64,000 nt of DNA from Leuctra nigra (taxonomy: Eukaryota; Arthropoda; Insecta; Plecoptera; Leuctridae). The DNA lies in assembly GCA_934045905.1 (NCBI GenBank), contig OW203762.1, positions 52,105,411 through 52,169,410 of the forward strand, in the 5' to 3' direction. Below the pieces are notes generated by a model that ran no database searches, was not told the DNA's origin, and saw only the letters and a program-made list of their open reading frames with translations. The translations under genes were made by a program, and so were the position numbers. Shown one piece after another: positions 35,482 through 45,231 of this stretch. Position 1 is the stretch's first letter; every line of letters begins with the position of its first letter.

Positions 35482-38400
35482 CTAATAATCATTGAATCTT
35501 TGTGGTCTTTGAATGACTCTGCCCCGCCTAGAACGATATGCTCCGGGTGGTGTTGCTGGTTCATCCTGTGGTTCATCCTGTGGCTCGTCCGCTGCTGCCG
35601 GACCGGGCACATCTGGTTTCGGTGATGGCATGAGGTGGACTCGATTTCTTCTGAGTGTCCCCTCTGATGTCTCTACATGATATGACCGCGGAGTGGTACC
35701 GGCTGCTATCACCTGGCCATATTTCTTCTGATCTGTAACATATACATGTGAACCTAATTCTAACGGTGGTAACTCTCTGGCACGATGTCTTCGGTCGTAA
35801 TCGTGCTTCTGCTTCGCTTTCCTAGCCTCTTCCCTCCTTCTCCACGCTTGGGTGTTGATTTGATTAGGTAGTAGGTTGTCCGAAGCAGTTACTAGCGTTG
35901 TTCTTGGCTGTCGGCTCATTAGCATCTGCGCCGGACTACGCCCTGATGCTAGTGGTGTTGATCGGTATGCTAGCATTCCGAGATATACATCTTCTGACTT
36001 CTGCAGGATACCTTTCATGGTTTTCACTGTCCGTTCCGCAAGTCCGTTCGCCTTTGGATATCTTGGGCTGCTGGTCACATGCTTGAATCCGTAGGTTGTT
36101 GCGAATCTTCGAAACTCGTCTGAGCTGAACTGCGGTCCGTTGTCTGAAACAACTTCTTCCGGAATTCCATACCTCGCAAATACCGACTTGATGCGATTGA
36201 TGACATACTTGCTGGTGGTTTTATCCAACAATAATACTTCAGGGAACTTTGAGTAATAATCTACAATTATCAAATACTTGTGTTCCTTGAGTTGAAACAA
36301 ATCCATGGCTACTCTCTGCCATGCTCGCTCTGGCAAAGGTGTTGTCAATAACGGTTCTTGTGGATTTTCCCGGTGTTCCAAACAATGTTGACATTTGTTA
36401 ACTACATCTATAATATGCTGGCTCATTCCTGGCCACCACACTGACTGTCTGGCTCTCTCTCTACATTTATTAATCCCTAAGTGACCTTCATGGATTCTAT
36501 GTAGAATTTCCTTCTGCATACTTCCTGGTATGTACAGTCGTTGGTCTTTCATCAGAAGTCCCTGCTGGACAGTCAGGTTACCTCTTTCTTGAAAGAATGG
36601 AGCGGCATTGGCTGCTAGGTCTCGCTTCGATGGCCACCCGTCAGCAATGTATCTTTTGACTTGTTGAGATGTACGATCCTCTTGCTGGGCTTTCCTTATC
36701 TCGTCGAGACGTGCATCCGTTGCTGGAAGCTCTCCTATGACCTGGTCAACACATTCGTTTATCTCTGCTTCAAACTCACAACATTGAGCAGAAGCAATTT
36801 CTACCGGCTCTCTGGACAGAGTGTCTGCCGTATGTAGATCTTTACCTGGAACATGCGAGATAGTAAATGCAAATCTCATCAATTTCATTCTCATTCTCAG
36901 AATTCTTGGTGACAGATCGCTCAGAGACTTCTTTAGCATTATGGGAACAAGAGGTAAATGATCAGTATGTACATGGAACTGTTTACCTATGAGGAAATTC
37001 TGGAACCTGTCACATGCCCATACAATTCCCAAAGCTTCCTTCTCGATCTGGGCATACCTGGTTTCAGTGTCGGTGAGTGATCTGGATGCGTACGCTACTG
37101 GCCGCCAAACATTGGACTCGTCCAGCTGTTCCAGAACACATCCCAAACCAAACGATGATGCGTCTGTCGTTAAACGGATCTCCCTATTGACGTCGTAGAA
37201 CATTAACGTCGGGGTCGTCGTCAACTTCTCCTTGATTTTTGTAAAAGCTTCTTCTTGAGGCGCTCCCCACTGAAAGTTGTCTCCTGACAAGAGTTCGCGA
37301 ATTGGTTTTGTCATTACTGCCAGATTAGGAACGAACTTCATTAGTTGGTTAGTCATCCCCAGAAGTCTTCTTACGCCTGAAACATCTTTCGGACTTTTCA
37401 TGAGATTTATTGCTGATGTCTTGCTGGGATCAACTTTCACTCCAGACTCTCCTAGAATGTAACCCAGAAACTTGACTGTGCTGACACCAAATTCACATTT
37501 TGCTTCATTCAGTGTGACACCTGCATTACTGATTGCTGTAAGCACTGCTGACAGTCGTTGATCGTGTTCTTTCCTTGTTTCCCCAAAGATAAGAACATCG
37601 TCCATGTGACATACTACTCCGGGTAGTCCTTGGAGTAGTTCCGACATTTTCCTTTGATACACTTCTGGTGCCGAAGTTATCCCGAATGGAACCCTGTTGA
37701 ACCAATACCTACCATAGGGAGTAATAAAGGTTGTGAGCTTACGTGACTCTTCGGAAAGCTTGATCTGCCAGAATCCCGAATTCGCGTCTAATTTGCTGAA
37801 CACAGTTGCTCTACCTAGGTGTCCCAAGGTTTCTTCCATAGCAGGCATAATATGACGCTCCCGCTGGACACTTCTATTCAGGTGTGTAAGATCTACACAT
37901 ATTCTTACGTTTCCATTTTTCTTCGGCACTACCACCATTCCTGCGCACCAATCTGTTGGCTCGTCGACCTTGGAGATAACACCTGCTTTCTCCATCTTCT
38001 CAAGTTCCTCTTTTACCTTTGGCAAGAGTGGTATTGCTACTCGACGTGGAACGGCGATGGCGAATGGTTCTGCTCCAGCTTGGAGCCGTATCTTGTACTC
38101 GCCTTTCAATTCACCCAATCCCGTGAACAGAGATGGGTATTCTTTCTTGACGTCTCCTTGGCTCAGTGGATCAATCTGCTTTACCGCGTGGATCTGCTGA
38201 ACTAGGTTTAAACTTCTGATTGCTGGTCGGCCCAGTAGTGCACTGCTTAGGTTGCTGACCACAAAGATGTCTTGAACAGACTTGTTTTGTTTTACTTGAA
38301 ATGTTGCTTTAAACTGACCTTTGACATCTAAGGTTGCTCGTCCTGGTCCCAGAAGTGTCTTCGTCGTTGGACTAAGCTTATGCTTGGAAAACCTGGATTT

Positions 38401-39033
38401 GTATTCCTCTTCCGAGAGTACAGTTACATCGGCACCTGTGTCAATTTTGAATTGTGTTCGCTTACCATTTACTAGTAGTGTCACGAACCATGGGTCGTCG
38501 GTGGTGTCCCCGTCTATCGTACCTAGATATACTTCGGGTTGCTGGCCTCCGGTTCGCACTTCGTGTACCGTTGACTGCTTCTTCTTACTGCGGCAGTGTT
38601 TCTCGAAGTGGCCCATGATGTTACAGCTTCTGCACTTCACCTCCCTCGCTGGACAATCTCGTATCGGGTGAGATGGTGTGCGTCCACATCTGGTACAGCG
38701 GTCTGCAGATTTATTCTGACCACTGTAGCTGCTCGACGGCTTGAAATGTTCCTGTTGCTGGTGAGAACGGGCACCTGAATGCTGAAACTTAGGTTTATTT
38801 GATTTAACCATATCAACATTCGCATCATTGCTTTCTAACCCCCTCAGGATCTTCTGCTGACCTCGAATGTCTTCATGTACTCGGACCTTATCGATGGCCT
38901 TCTTCAAAGTTAGCTCTGCATCCATTTGCAAAGTTTCGGATAACTTGGTGTCTCTAAGACCTACCACTAACCTATCTCTGATAAGTTCTTCCTGTAGTGC
39001 TCCATACGCACAATGTTTTACTAATGTATACAA
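35482..39033 (-). CDS. Gag C-terminal part and Pol polyprotein of the Ty3/Gypsy element
   Basis: An open frame of about 1180 codons. The first part (VKHCAYGALQEELIRDRLVV) is the end of the retrotransposon Gag domain. Two CCHC-type knuckles follow (CTRCGRTPSHPIRDC, CRSCNIMGHFEKHC). Next come the aspartic protease (KIDTGADVTVLS), reverse transcriptase (ICVDLTHLN, FSKLDANSGFWQI, VPFGITSAPE, catalytic CHMDD), RNase H (LTTDASSFGLGCVLEQ), and integrase with HHCC finger (HEGHLGINKC ... CQHCLEH) and catalytic D, D, E (MDLFQ, SDNGPQFSS, LAERTVK). The tail is Pro/Asp/Glu-rich. There is no ATG at the 5' end of this frame. The frame continues upstream into the gag region, so it is not an independent gene. 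Confidence 0.95.
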   Translation of the reverse strand: MYTLVKHCAYGALQEELIRDRLVVGLRDTKLSETLQMDAELTLKKAIDKVRVHEDIRGQQKILRGLESNDANVDMVKSNKPKFQHSGARSHQQQEHFKPSSSYSGQNKSADRCTRCGRTPSHPIRDCPAREVKCRSCNIMGHFEKHCRSKKKQSTVHEVRTGGQQPEVYLGTIDGDTTDDPWFVTLLVNGKRTQFKIDTGADVTVLSEEEYKSRFSKHKLSPTTKTLLGPGRATLDVKGQFKATFQVKQNKSVQDIFVVSNLSSALLGRPAIRSLNLVQQIHAVKQIDPLSQGDVKKEYPSLFTGLGELKGEYKIRLQAGAEPFAIAVPRRVAIPLLPKVKEELEKMEKAGVISKVDEPTDWCAGMVVVPKKNGNVRICVDLTHLNRSVQRERHIMPAMEETLGHLGRATVFSKLDANSGFWQIKLSEESRKLTTFITPYGRYWFNRVPFGITSAPEVYQRKMSELLQGLPGVVCHMDDVLIFGETRKEHDQRLSAVLTAISNAGVTLNEAKCEFGVSTVKFLGYILGESGVKVDPSKTSAINLMKSPKDVSGVRRLLGMTNQLMKFVPNLAVMTKPIRELLSGDNFQWGAPQEEAFTKIKEKLTTTPTLMFYDVNREIRLTTDASSFGLGCVLEQLDESNVWRPVAYASRSLTDTETRYAQIEKEALGIVWACDRFQNFLIGKQFHVHTDHLPLVPIMLKKSLSDLSPRILRMRMKLMRFAFTISHVPGKDLHTADTLSREPVEIASAQCCEFEAEINECVDQVIGELPATDARLDEIRKAQQEDRTSQQVKRYIADGWPSKRDLAANAAPFFQERGNLTVQQGLLMKDQRLYIPGSMQKEILHRIHEGHLGINKCRERARQSVWWPGMSQHIIDVVNKCQHCLEHRENPQEPLLTTPLPERAWQRVAMDLFQLKEHKYLIIVDYYSKFPEVLLLDKTTSKYVINRIKSVFARYGIPEEVVSDNGPQFSSDEFRRFATTYGFKHVTSSPRYPKANGLAERTVKTMKGILQKSEDVYLGMLAYRSTPLASGRSPAQMLMSRQPRTTLVTASDNLLPNQINTQAWRRREEARKAKQKHDYDRRHRARELPPLELGSHVYVTDQKKYGQVIAAGTTPRSYHVETSEGTLRRNRVHLMPSPKPDVPGPAAADEPQDEPQDEPATPPGAYRSRRGRVIQRPQRFNDY

Positions 39034-39038
39034 TGATG

Positions 39039-39431
39039 TTATAACTCAGCCGCTGATTCCCCCTCTTCTTGCTTCCTCTGATGGAATTTGGCTCTTTCAA
39101 ATATCACATTTCTCCTTTTGACAAAGTGAGAATTAAACTTTTCTACAACCAATTCATAATCATCTTCTTCTAGGGCAGTGAGCTCCATAGAAAGTAAGAT
39201 ATCCTCCGCTTCATCTCCCATACAGTAAATGAGATGATGGACCTGTCTTGACTTACTTGCTTTGTCCAGACAACTTGAAATACGGAAACGCTCGTATCTC
39301 CGAATCCACCTGGTCCATGTTTGTGGATCGGTGAAGTCGAATTTTGGAGGTGGTTGTAATTGAGTAGTAGAATCGGCTTGAGGTAATGGCTGTTGTTGAA
39401 CATGAACATTGGCCTCATCTCCGAGCACCAT
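39039..39431 (-). CDS. Gag N-terminal part of the Ty3/Gypsy element (frame broken)
   Basis: The start ATG at 39431 gives MVLGDEANVHVQQQ. The open frame extends upstream into the LTR, but this is the first ATG after the leader. FDFTDPQTWTRWIRRYERFR and FNSHFVKRRNVIFERAKFHQ are typical of retrotransposon Gag. The frame stops at 39039-39041 in the middle of the conserved Gag domain, whose continuation lies in another frame just downstream. This looks like a single-base loss rather than a gag/pol frameshift site, because the rest of Gag, including both zinc knuckles, lies beyond the break. Confidence 0.88.
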   Translation of the reverse strand: MVLGDEANVHVQQQPLPQADSTTQLQPPPKFDFTDPQTWTRWIRRYERFRISSCLDKASKSRQVHHLIYCMGDEAEDILLSMELTALEEDDYELVVEKFNSHFVKRRNVIFERAKFHQRKQEEGESAAEL

Positions 39432-39491
39432 TTTTCTTGCTTTTCTTACACCGAAAATAACGTAATACTGCGTAAATTTACTGGTTTTCTT

Positions 39492-39509
39492 ACTCACGCG
39501 CCGCCACCA
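39492..39509 (-). other. Candidate tRNA primer-binding site
   Basis: Just inside the 5' LTR the element strand reads ATGGTGGCGGCGCGTGAG. TGG at the start is expected for pairing with a tRNA CCA end. I could not assign the tRNA. Confidence 0.45.
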
Positions 39510-39708
39510 TGTGTTGTTATCAATCAATACTTAATAAACTACATAAGTTATTTAATTGAAACAGATAATTATAAGAATATAATGTGGTAGTCTTCTTTAT
39601 TCTAAAACAGCCAGCAACTAACAATGTAACCACTCTAGTCACACTAGAGACTATGTTCACTTCCTGTTGGCACTGCCTTCTAGATCATCAGTTCTAGCCA
39701 ACATCACA
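39510..39708 (-). repeat. 5' LTR
   Basis: 199-bp partner of 35201-35399. It contains the promoter side of the element in minus orientation. Confidence 0.95.
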
Positions 39709-39713
39709 CTTAC

Positions 39714-40080
39714 GAATTTTTTGTGCCACCATTTTGAAACCGGAAGTGACGTCATATCTTAAAAACTGATGGACCAATTGGGACGAAACTAGCGCCAAAC
39801 GATTCGGATGGTCTTCTCAATGAAATATCAACAGTCAAAATAGAAATGTACCTACTTTTACCGAAACCGGAAATGACGTCATAAAAATGCCAAATTTGAA
39901 TGAAATCATCTCTTATAACAATAACTACATATTCAGAAGGCTTATAATGTTACATAGCATTTAAAGACACAAATTTTAGGTGGCAGTGAAGTCAGCCGCC
40001 ATTTTGAAAACCGGAAGTGATGCCATAACTCGAGAACGGCTGGACCAATTGGAACGAAACTTGCGCTATACTTTATAGCA
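39714..40080. repeat. Older repeat interrupted by the Ty3/Gypsy insertion
   Basis: CCGGAAGTGACGTCAT, CCGGAAATGACGTCAT and CCGGAAGTGATGCCAT recur at about 140-bp spacing. Two copies are followed by (T)GGACCAATTGG(A/G)ACGAAACT. The probable other half lies left of the retrotransposon (about 34900-35195, with CGGCTGAGCCGATCGATCTG). The family is not known to me. Confidence 0.6.
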
Positions 40081-40225
40081 TATCATTTATGGCATATACA
40101 TAGTAACAAGCACAACTTTCTTAGCAACCAAATCAAAAAGGCGTATTTTTTTAAAGGAATTATAGTCTTTGGTTCCACAATATATGCTACAAATTGTAAG
40201 AATAAACTGAAAAAAGGAATGATAT

Positions 40226-40597
40226 CCCATAAAAAACACTCCGTGTAAAAATACCAGCCAAGTCTCTTCAACTAAAAAAAAAATAGAAGAAATCTAAAAA
40301 TTCAGCACTGAAAAGTAGTGATATCAAAAAAAGGCCAAGTCAAAACTTTTAAAAATTACTTGGCGCATCGTTTTTCTATGGGATTATAGATATATTTTAT
40401 GTATAGATGAGTATATTTGATTACCGACCTACTTCTATACTATTTATATGCACGATGCGCCAAGTAATTTTTAAAAGTTTTGACTTGGCCTTTTTTTGAT
40501 ATCACTACTTTTCAGTGCTGAATTTTTAGATTTCTTCTATTTTTTTTTTAGTTGAAGAGACTTGGCTGGTATTTTTACACGGAGTGTTTTTTATGGG
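40226..40597. repeat. 372-bp near-perfect foldback element
   Basis: Arms of 145 bp (40226-40370 and 40453-40597) are almost perfectly complementary around an 82-bp loop. The termini read CCCATAAAAAACACTCCGTG and its complement. Non-coding. A transcript would form a very long hairpin. No clear target duplication. Confidence 0.93.
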
Positions 40598-43067
40598 TAA
40601 TATTTAGCTCAAGAAAATAAGTCAGTAGGTCTACCTATGGCCTCATTATAATAGTTTCCAAATATCCTATGAAGAATTGAACTTGTGGACTGAATATCCT
40701 GATAATTGTTATTATTCAACAATATCTGCATAGAAAAAATTAAATTTCTTTGCCTCAATCCTACGCCTTCAAGAATCGACCGTAGTCTTGTGCTTTTACG
40801 GGTCGTAACAACCTTCGTCCATTAGGTACCTACATTGGTTGTTTAAAGGTATATTTTGTTTTCGAATTGCTGTTTTTTACTTTTTATCTCCAATCTCCAA
40901 ATCAGGTTTTTGGGACTAGGGTTCTTGTTGCAATGACGCCATAATTTTGCTACTTTGCACTAATCTAGCAACAATGCAAACTTTTTTTGTTCATAAGCAA
41001 ATAGTCTTGATGAGCGAGCACCGATGTGCAAAACCCCGAAGAGAAATTCCATAGCGAAGCATATTTACTTTAGTTATAAACACTGAAAACAATTATCTTC
41101 CAGAATTGAAATTATGATCCTACCACCAACAATCTAGGCTTGGCTCTCTAATACTAGAAAGCCTTCTAATCCTAGCTGCGGTAATAGCATTGGTAGGTAA
41201 TAGCCAATCGCCAATCGGTATCTCCTTTCATTGACACTGAGATTACCATCTATTAAATAATAATACGCTGACAAAAAAATCAGTTGCAGTGGGAGCGGAA
41301 TCGGATCAAAATAATAGGTCATTGGAGCGGATTCCCATTTCGAACACTTCGATAGCTATTATTTGTAAAAGTTAAAACAATTGTTAAAAATTGCTCGTTC
41401 TTGACCGATTTTGCTGAATATTTGTAAAAAGTGTGGTCTTACTCGAACTCCGGAGAAATATATTTTATTTATTTGAATCCGTTCAAGTAAACGGATTTCG
41501 AGAAAATGTCTGTTTGCTTCGCTCACTCAAAAACATGCGCGACAAGAAGGTAATTTGTCTAGATCCGATATAAAATTTTTGAAATGCTAATTTTTGGGTG
41601 TGGAAATGGGGAGCGGGGAGTGGGGGGGGGGGCGGGGGGAGACGGCTAATTTACCTACTAGGTACTGTGTGTGACTGATTATAACTTGTCTTAACAGCTC
41701 TTTTCATAAGTTATTATTTAGGTAATTTAATAAATGAACAGCTCTTTCGTATGTACTAGATTCCTCCTTTGATATTGACCACCAAGAGCCACCCTGGTGT
41801 CTCTGTCGATTATGAAACGTGGAGCTTGGACTCTGAGAGTGAGAGAGCTTTTCTAAAAGCTTGTTGTTGGCTCTCGAGCGAAATGCGTTCTTGACGATCA
41901 TGCAGCTGATAACTGATCGATTCCTCTCACTTTTCTTCGCCGCAGAGCAGTCAGCTCGCGTATAAAGTGCTTTCGACTTACTCTCCGTCGGACGAGCAAT
42001 TTCAAACGTGTCAGTTTGATGGATGTGTGTCATCAATGTTCGCCGCCCTGACGCAGTCGACACAGACACAGGATGAGCATCTCCAGATTATCTCCCCTTT
42101 CGTTTCACACCAAGTGTACGCAGTAACGTGCTTGGGCCTTTTCGGGAAGCAAAGTTCACAGTTCACCATCCGCATACGAGATAGTAACTAATAATTAATA
42201 CGCACTCGGTTCTAAGTTCTTTCAAACCGGTGCACTTGTCGGTGATACCATGTCCCAGAGGTGTTGCATTCAAATTCAACCCTCACCTATCTGCGTAGGT
42301 TTCTTGCAAGATATGAATAATTTATAACTTGAAAAGCGGAAGTTCATCTCCAGTCTCGGACGTGAAGGAGCACTGCAGCAAATGTTCAATCTAGAGAGTG
42401 GCTTCGGAGATAAGAGGTGGGATTCAATCTGTGCTTCAATCTGTTATAGGCGCTGGTCATTAAGTCAATCACGAATTGGTGAATCATTTGGTCAGAAGTG
42501 TGTTTGACTGGCCTTTGCCCTTTGCCGGGACTTCCTAATCGATCCAGTGCACGACTTCGAACAAATTCGTCTTATTAGCTCCTTAGAGGAACACTTTCAA
42601 CCCATTTACTTTCATTATACTTGACAGGTGGTTCACATACGTCAATGCCATGATGTTGGAGTCCATGAGTAACTTAAAACTCTTATTGATTGATTGATTG
42701 TAATAATTAACTCAAACTGTAAAAAGTATAGGTACCAACTAGGCACACCAAATAAATAAAATGGAATATTATGTTAAATATCTTGTAGGTATTCAAATTA
42801 TTTTGCACTCGTGAAAGTGTATGCGTCTAATAATCGAGCCTTCTTATTGAATGCGAATTCATGCGTTTGCCACCTAAAATGTTGGCCACGATGACCATGC
42901 AAAATTTGAAGTATTTTGATCAAACTGTTCCAGTTTAAATTTAAAATATCATCCATACCTGTTAGTAGAACTATACAAGAGACCGCTTGGATTACATGAC
43001 TATTTGTGCAACATTTCTGATCGTTTGGTTGAACCATTAGTTGAACGGTTTGACCTGGGAAAGTGTC
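40598..43067. other. Intergenic DNA with a possible core promoter
   Basis: No conserved frame. A locally GC-richer stretch at about 41740-42200 holds TATAAAG at about 41961 and an initiator-like TCAGTT at about 42010, so it could be a promoter plus 5' exon. A G-rich run lies at about 41610-41640. An ATTG simple repeat lies near 42687-42700. Confidence 0.35.
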
Positions 43068-43075
43068 ATCATAAT

Positions 43076-43636
43076 CAGGGTGCGAATTGTTCAATTTTCA
43101 GAGGGGGGGGGGGGGGAATAAGTAAAATAAAAATTCCGAGAATGTTGGGAAATTTAGCAAAGGCAAAAAATACGATTGCCCACGAACATTAAGGGGGGGG
43201 GGGGAGTCGGGGGGGAGGGCCCCCCAGCACCATGCGGGTCTGCGGCACATAGCCCCGGGAAATTTTGAATTTCAAGATTGGAATTAGGGCATTTCTAAGC
43301 GATTTGTACACTGATTTAAGCCCTTTTTTCATCACGACAAATAGCATTATAAAAGAAAAAAGATGTATCAAATACTACTTTTTGCTACCTAATAAAGGCA
43401 ATTTGACAGTTGTTTTGGGTGACAATTTTATTTATAATTTTAGATTTATTTCTGAAAAAAGTGGGTAATCTGTTGTTTCGTAGATTAAAAGTCAACATTT
43501 TACAGAGGGGGCTGGGGGAAATCTACCCCCCCCCCCCTGGGATGCTTTATTGGGAAACAGAGCCGGCGGGGATGAGAAAACCAGAGGGGGAAATCCCCCC
43601 ATCCATCCCCATTCCCCCCCATCAATTCGCACCCTG
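43076..43636. mobile_element. hAT-type MITE
   Basis: The ends CAGGGTGCGAATTG and CAATTCGCACCCTG are perfect inverted repeats. The flanks ATCATAAT and ATCATCAT match at 7 of 8 positions. It is 561 bp with several G or C runs. The shared GC-rich module lies at about 43172-43272, with its second hairpin partly decayed. Confidence 0.87.
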
Positions 43637-43644
43637 ATCATCAT

Positions 43645-44902
43645 AATACAGATTATGAGAAAAAAAAACGCAAGACAAATTATCTCCTTACCTAATGAAA
43701 GCCACCTCGGATATTCGATGGAAATTAAAAACCTGCATTTATAAAACATATTAGTGTTGCCATGGCAATACAGATCTTGTCAACTGTAAAAAATTTAGCT
43801 GATCATTGAAACACTAGCTCTTATTTTTCAGCTCTTATTTTTCAGCTTAGCTCGTAATTTTGTTGAAACTTGGTAATAAGCGTGAAAGATCACCGGTTTT
43901 TATTTTACCACCTTCCTTGGTACAAAATAACGTCCGCGTGTTAGCATGACTGAACGTGAACTGACGTCACGGGCTGGATAATCAAATTCCTGGCGTCAAA
44001 GACGATAGCAATAAAACGGAACGAATGTTCGGGGAAAGAATTCATGCTGTAACGATAGATTGACCTTGTGTGACCTCTCTAGCGCCAAAGAAATGTCCGC
44101 ATGTGTGTAGAATAGCGATTGATTTTCGCATTCGCTGTAAGAGTGTGGTCGGCGATTTGACGAGGACGGAAGCAACGCAGGCAGCTGTTTCTGACTTTCC
44201 GCAGGTTTTTAGGACAACCTGTGGATATCAAGTAGGATGTGGCTGGAACATTTGAGTGACAGTCCAATTAGTTCTTGTTTTGCTGTGTGTGACAAATTCT
44301 AGATTATACTTGGTCCATGAGATGAGATGCTCCGACAGTTATCGTCCTCTTCGTTTTGATACGCGAGATGTTCAGTTCCATCTGTTCTGCTGACGGTGGG
44401 CAGGTAGATCGATGTTGACATGCGCGTCGCCTCCATCGACACGGCCTCCTGGCAGTAGCTACACGCTGGAGGCAGACACGTGAGATTCTGCATCTGACAC
44501 GTGGACTTGGCGCAACCTTGGCCCGCAGGTCGCAAGTCTTCTTCACAGTCGAGGCCGCGCAAGGTGTAGTGTACTGTTCTGATTTCAAAACCGTGTACAT
44601 TCACAGCTGAAGGGTTGTCATGCAAAACATTATTACACCTTGAGCGAGGTTGTTAGAACGCGTGTGGTCTTGAACCTACCTTTGTCTTGTGCTTAAAAGG
44701 AATGTTGTTTTTGTCGTAATTTAATAATAGCAATGAACTGTTATCATTCTAGTAGATCCGTGGAGGGAGCATGTGCTTGCTTACCAAGTGTTGGTAAAAA
44801 TACAAAATGTAATAAAATCACACAAAATGCCAAGAAACTAAACCTAAGTGAAAATAACAGTTAGAGGAAAATAAAAAGTAAGATAACTACAGGGGAAAAT
44901 GA
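43645..44902. other. Intergenic DNA; weak Cys-rich open frame
   Basis: A minus-strand frame at 44299-44625 includes DCEEDLRPAGQGCAKSTC and LTCLPPACSYC. It has no recognisable family, signal peptide or splice context that would support a gene. Nothing else is evident. Confidence 0.3.

Positions 44903-44959
<57 letters not shown>
44903..44959. repeat. (AAT)n microsatellite, LINE 3' tail side
   Basis: About 19 trinucleotide units directly abut the LINE 3' end. On the LINE strand the element runs AATAAATTACATT(ATT)n. Confidence 0.93.
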
Positions 44960-44960
<1 letters not shown>

Positions 44961-45231
44961 TAATTTATTGAGCACATAAAATAGGTACATAATTGGTCTG
45001 TATTCAACAATCGAGTCGTTGATCTTCCATACATCCATCTCCTCTCTTCAGCTGCTTCACATCTTCACCATTTACCTACTTCTTCTTAATTCATAATAGT
45101 CATTAAAATTGTGCTTCAATATCAGTGGTAATATTGGAAGAACATCCAAGCATTTGCTTTTTAGCTGAGGGAAAACCACTGAAAAAACATTCTCAGCAGG
45201 ATGTAATCTTGATTCTCGTCTTCCAATATCA

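Larger units (their letters stand above)
35201..39708 (-). mobile_element. Complete Ty3/Gypsy LTR retrotransposon
   Basis: Two 199-bp LTRs bound 4.5 kb in minus orientation, flanked by a perfect 5-bp target duplication CTTAC (35196-35200 and 39709-39713). The LTRs start TGTG and end CACA on the element's own strand, and I see no difference between them, which points to a recent insertion. Internal order is gag, protease, reverse transcriptase, RNase H, integrase, the Ty3/Gypsy order. No envelope frame follows integrase. One frame break separates the first part of gag from the rest. Confidence 0.96.

Noticed and set aside
35876..38828. Several 60-128-codon frames opposite the Pol gene
   Set aside because: Shadow frames of the intact Ty3/Gypsy Pol reading frame on the minus strand.
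39033..39039. Programmed gag-pol frameshift in the Ty3/Gypsy element
   Set aside because: The break lies inside the conserved Gag domain, before both zinc knuckles, so it would not give a normal Gag product. A single-base loss explains it better.
44299..44625. Cys-rich minus-strand frame as a possible secreted peptide gene
   Set aside because: No signal peptide, splice context or recognisable spacing of cysteines. Kept only as a note in the intergenic entry.
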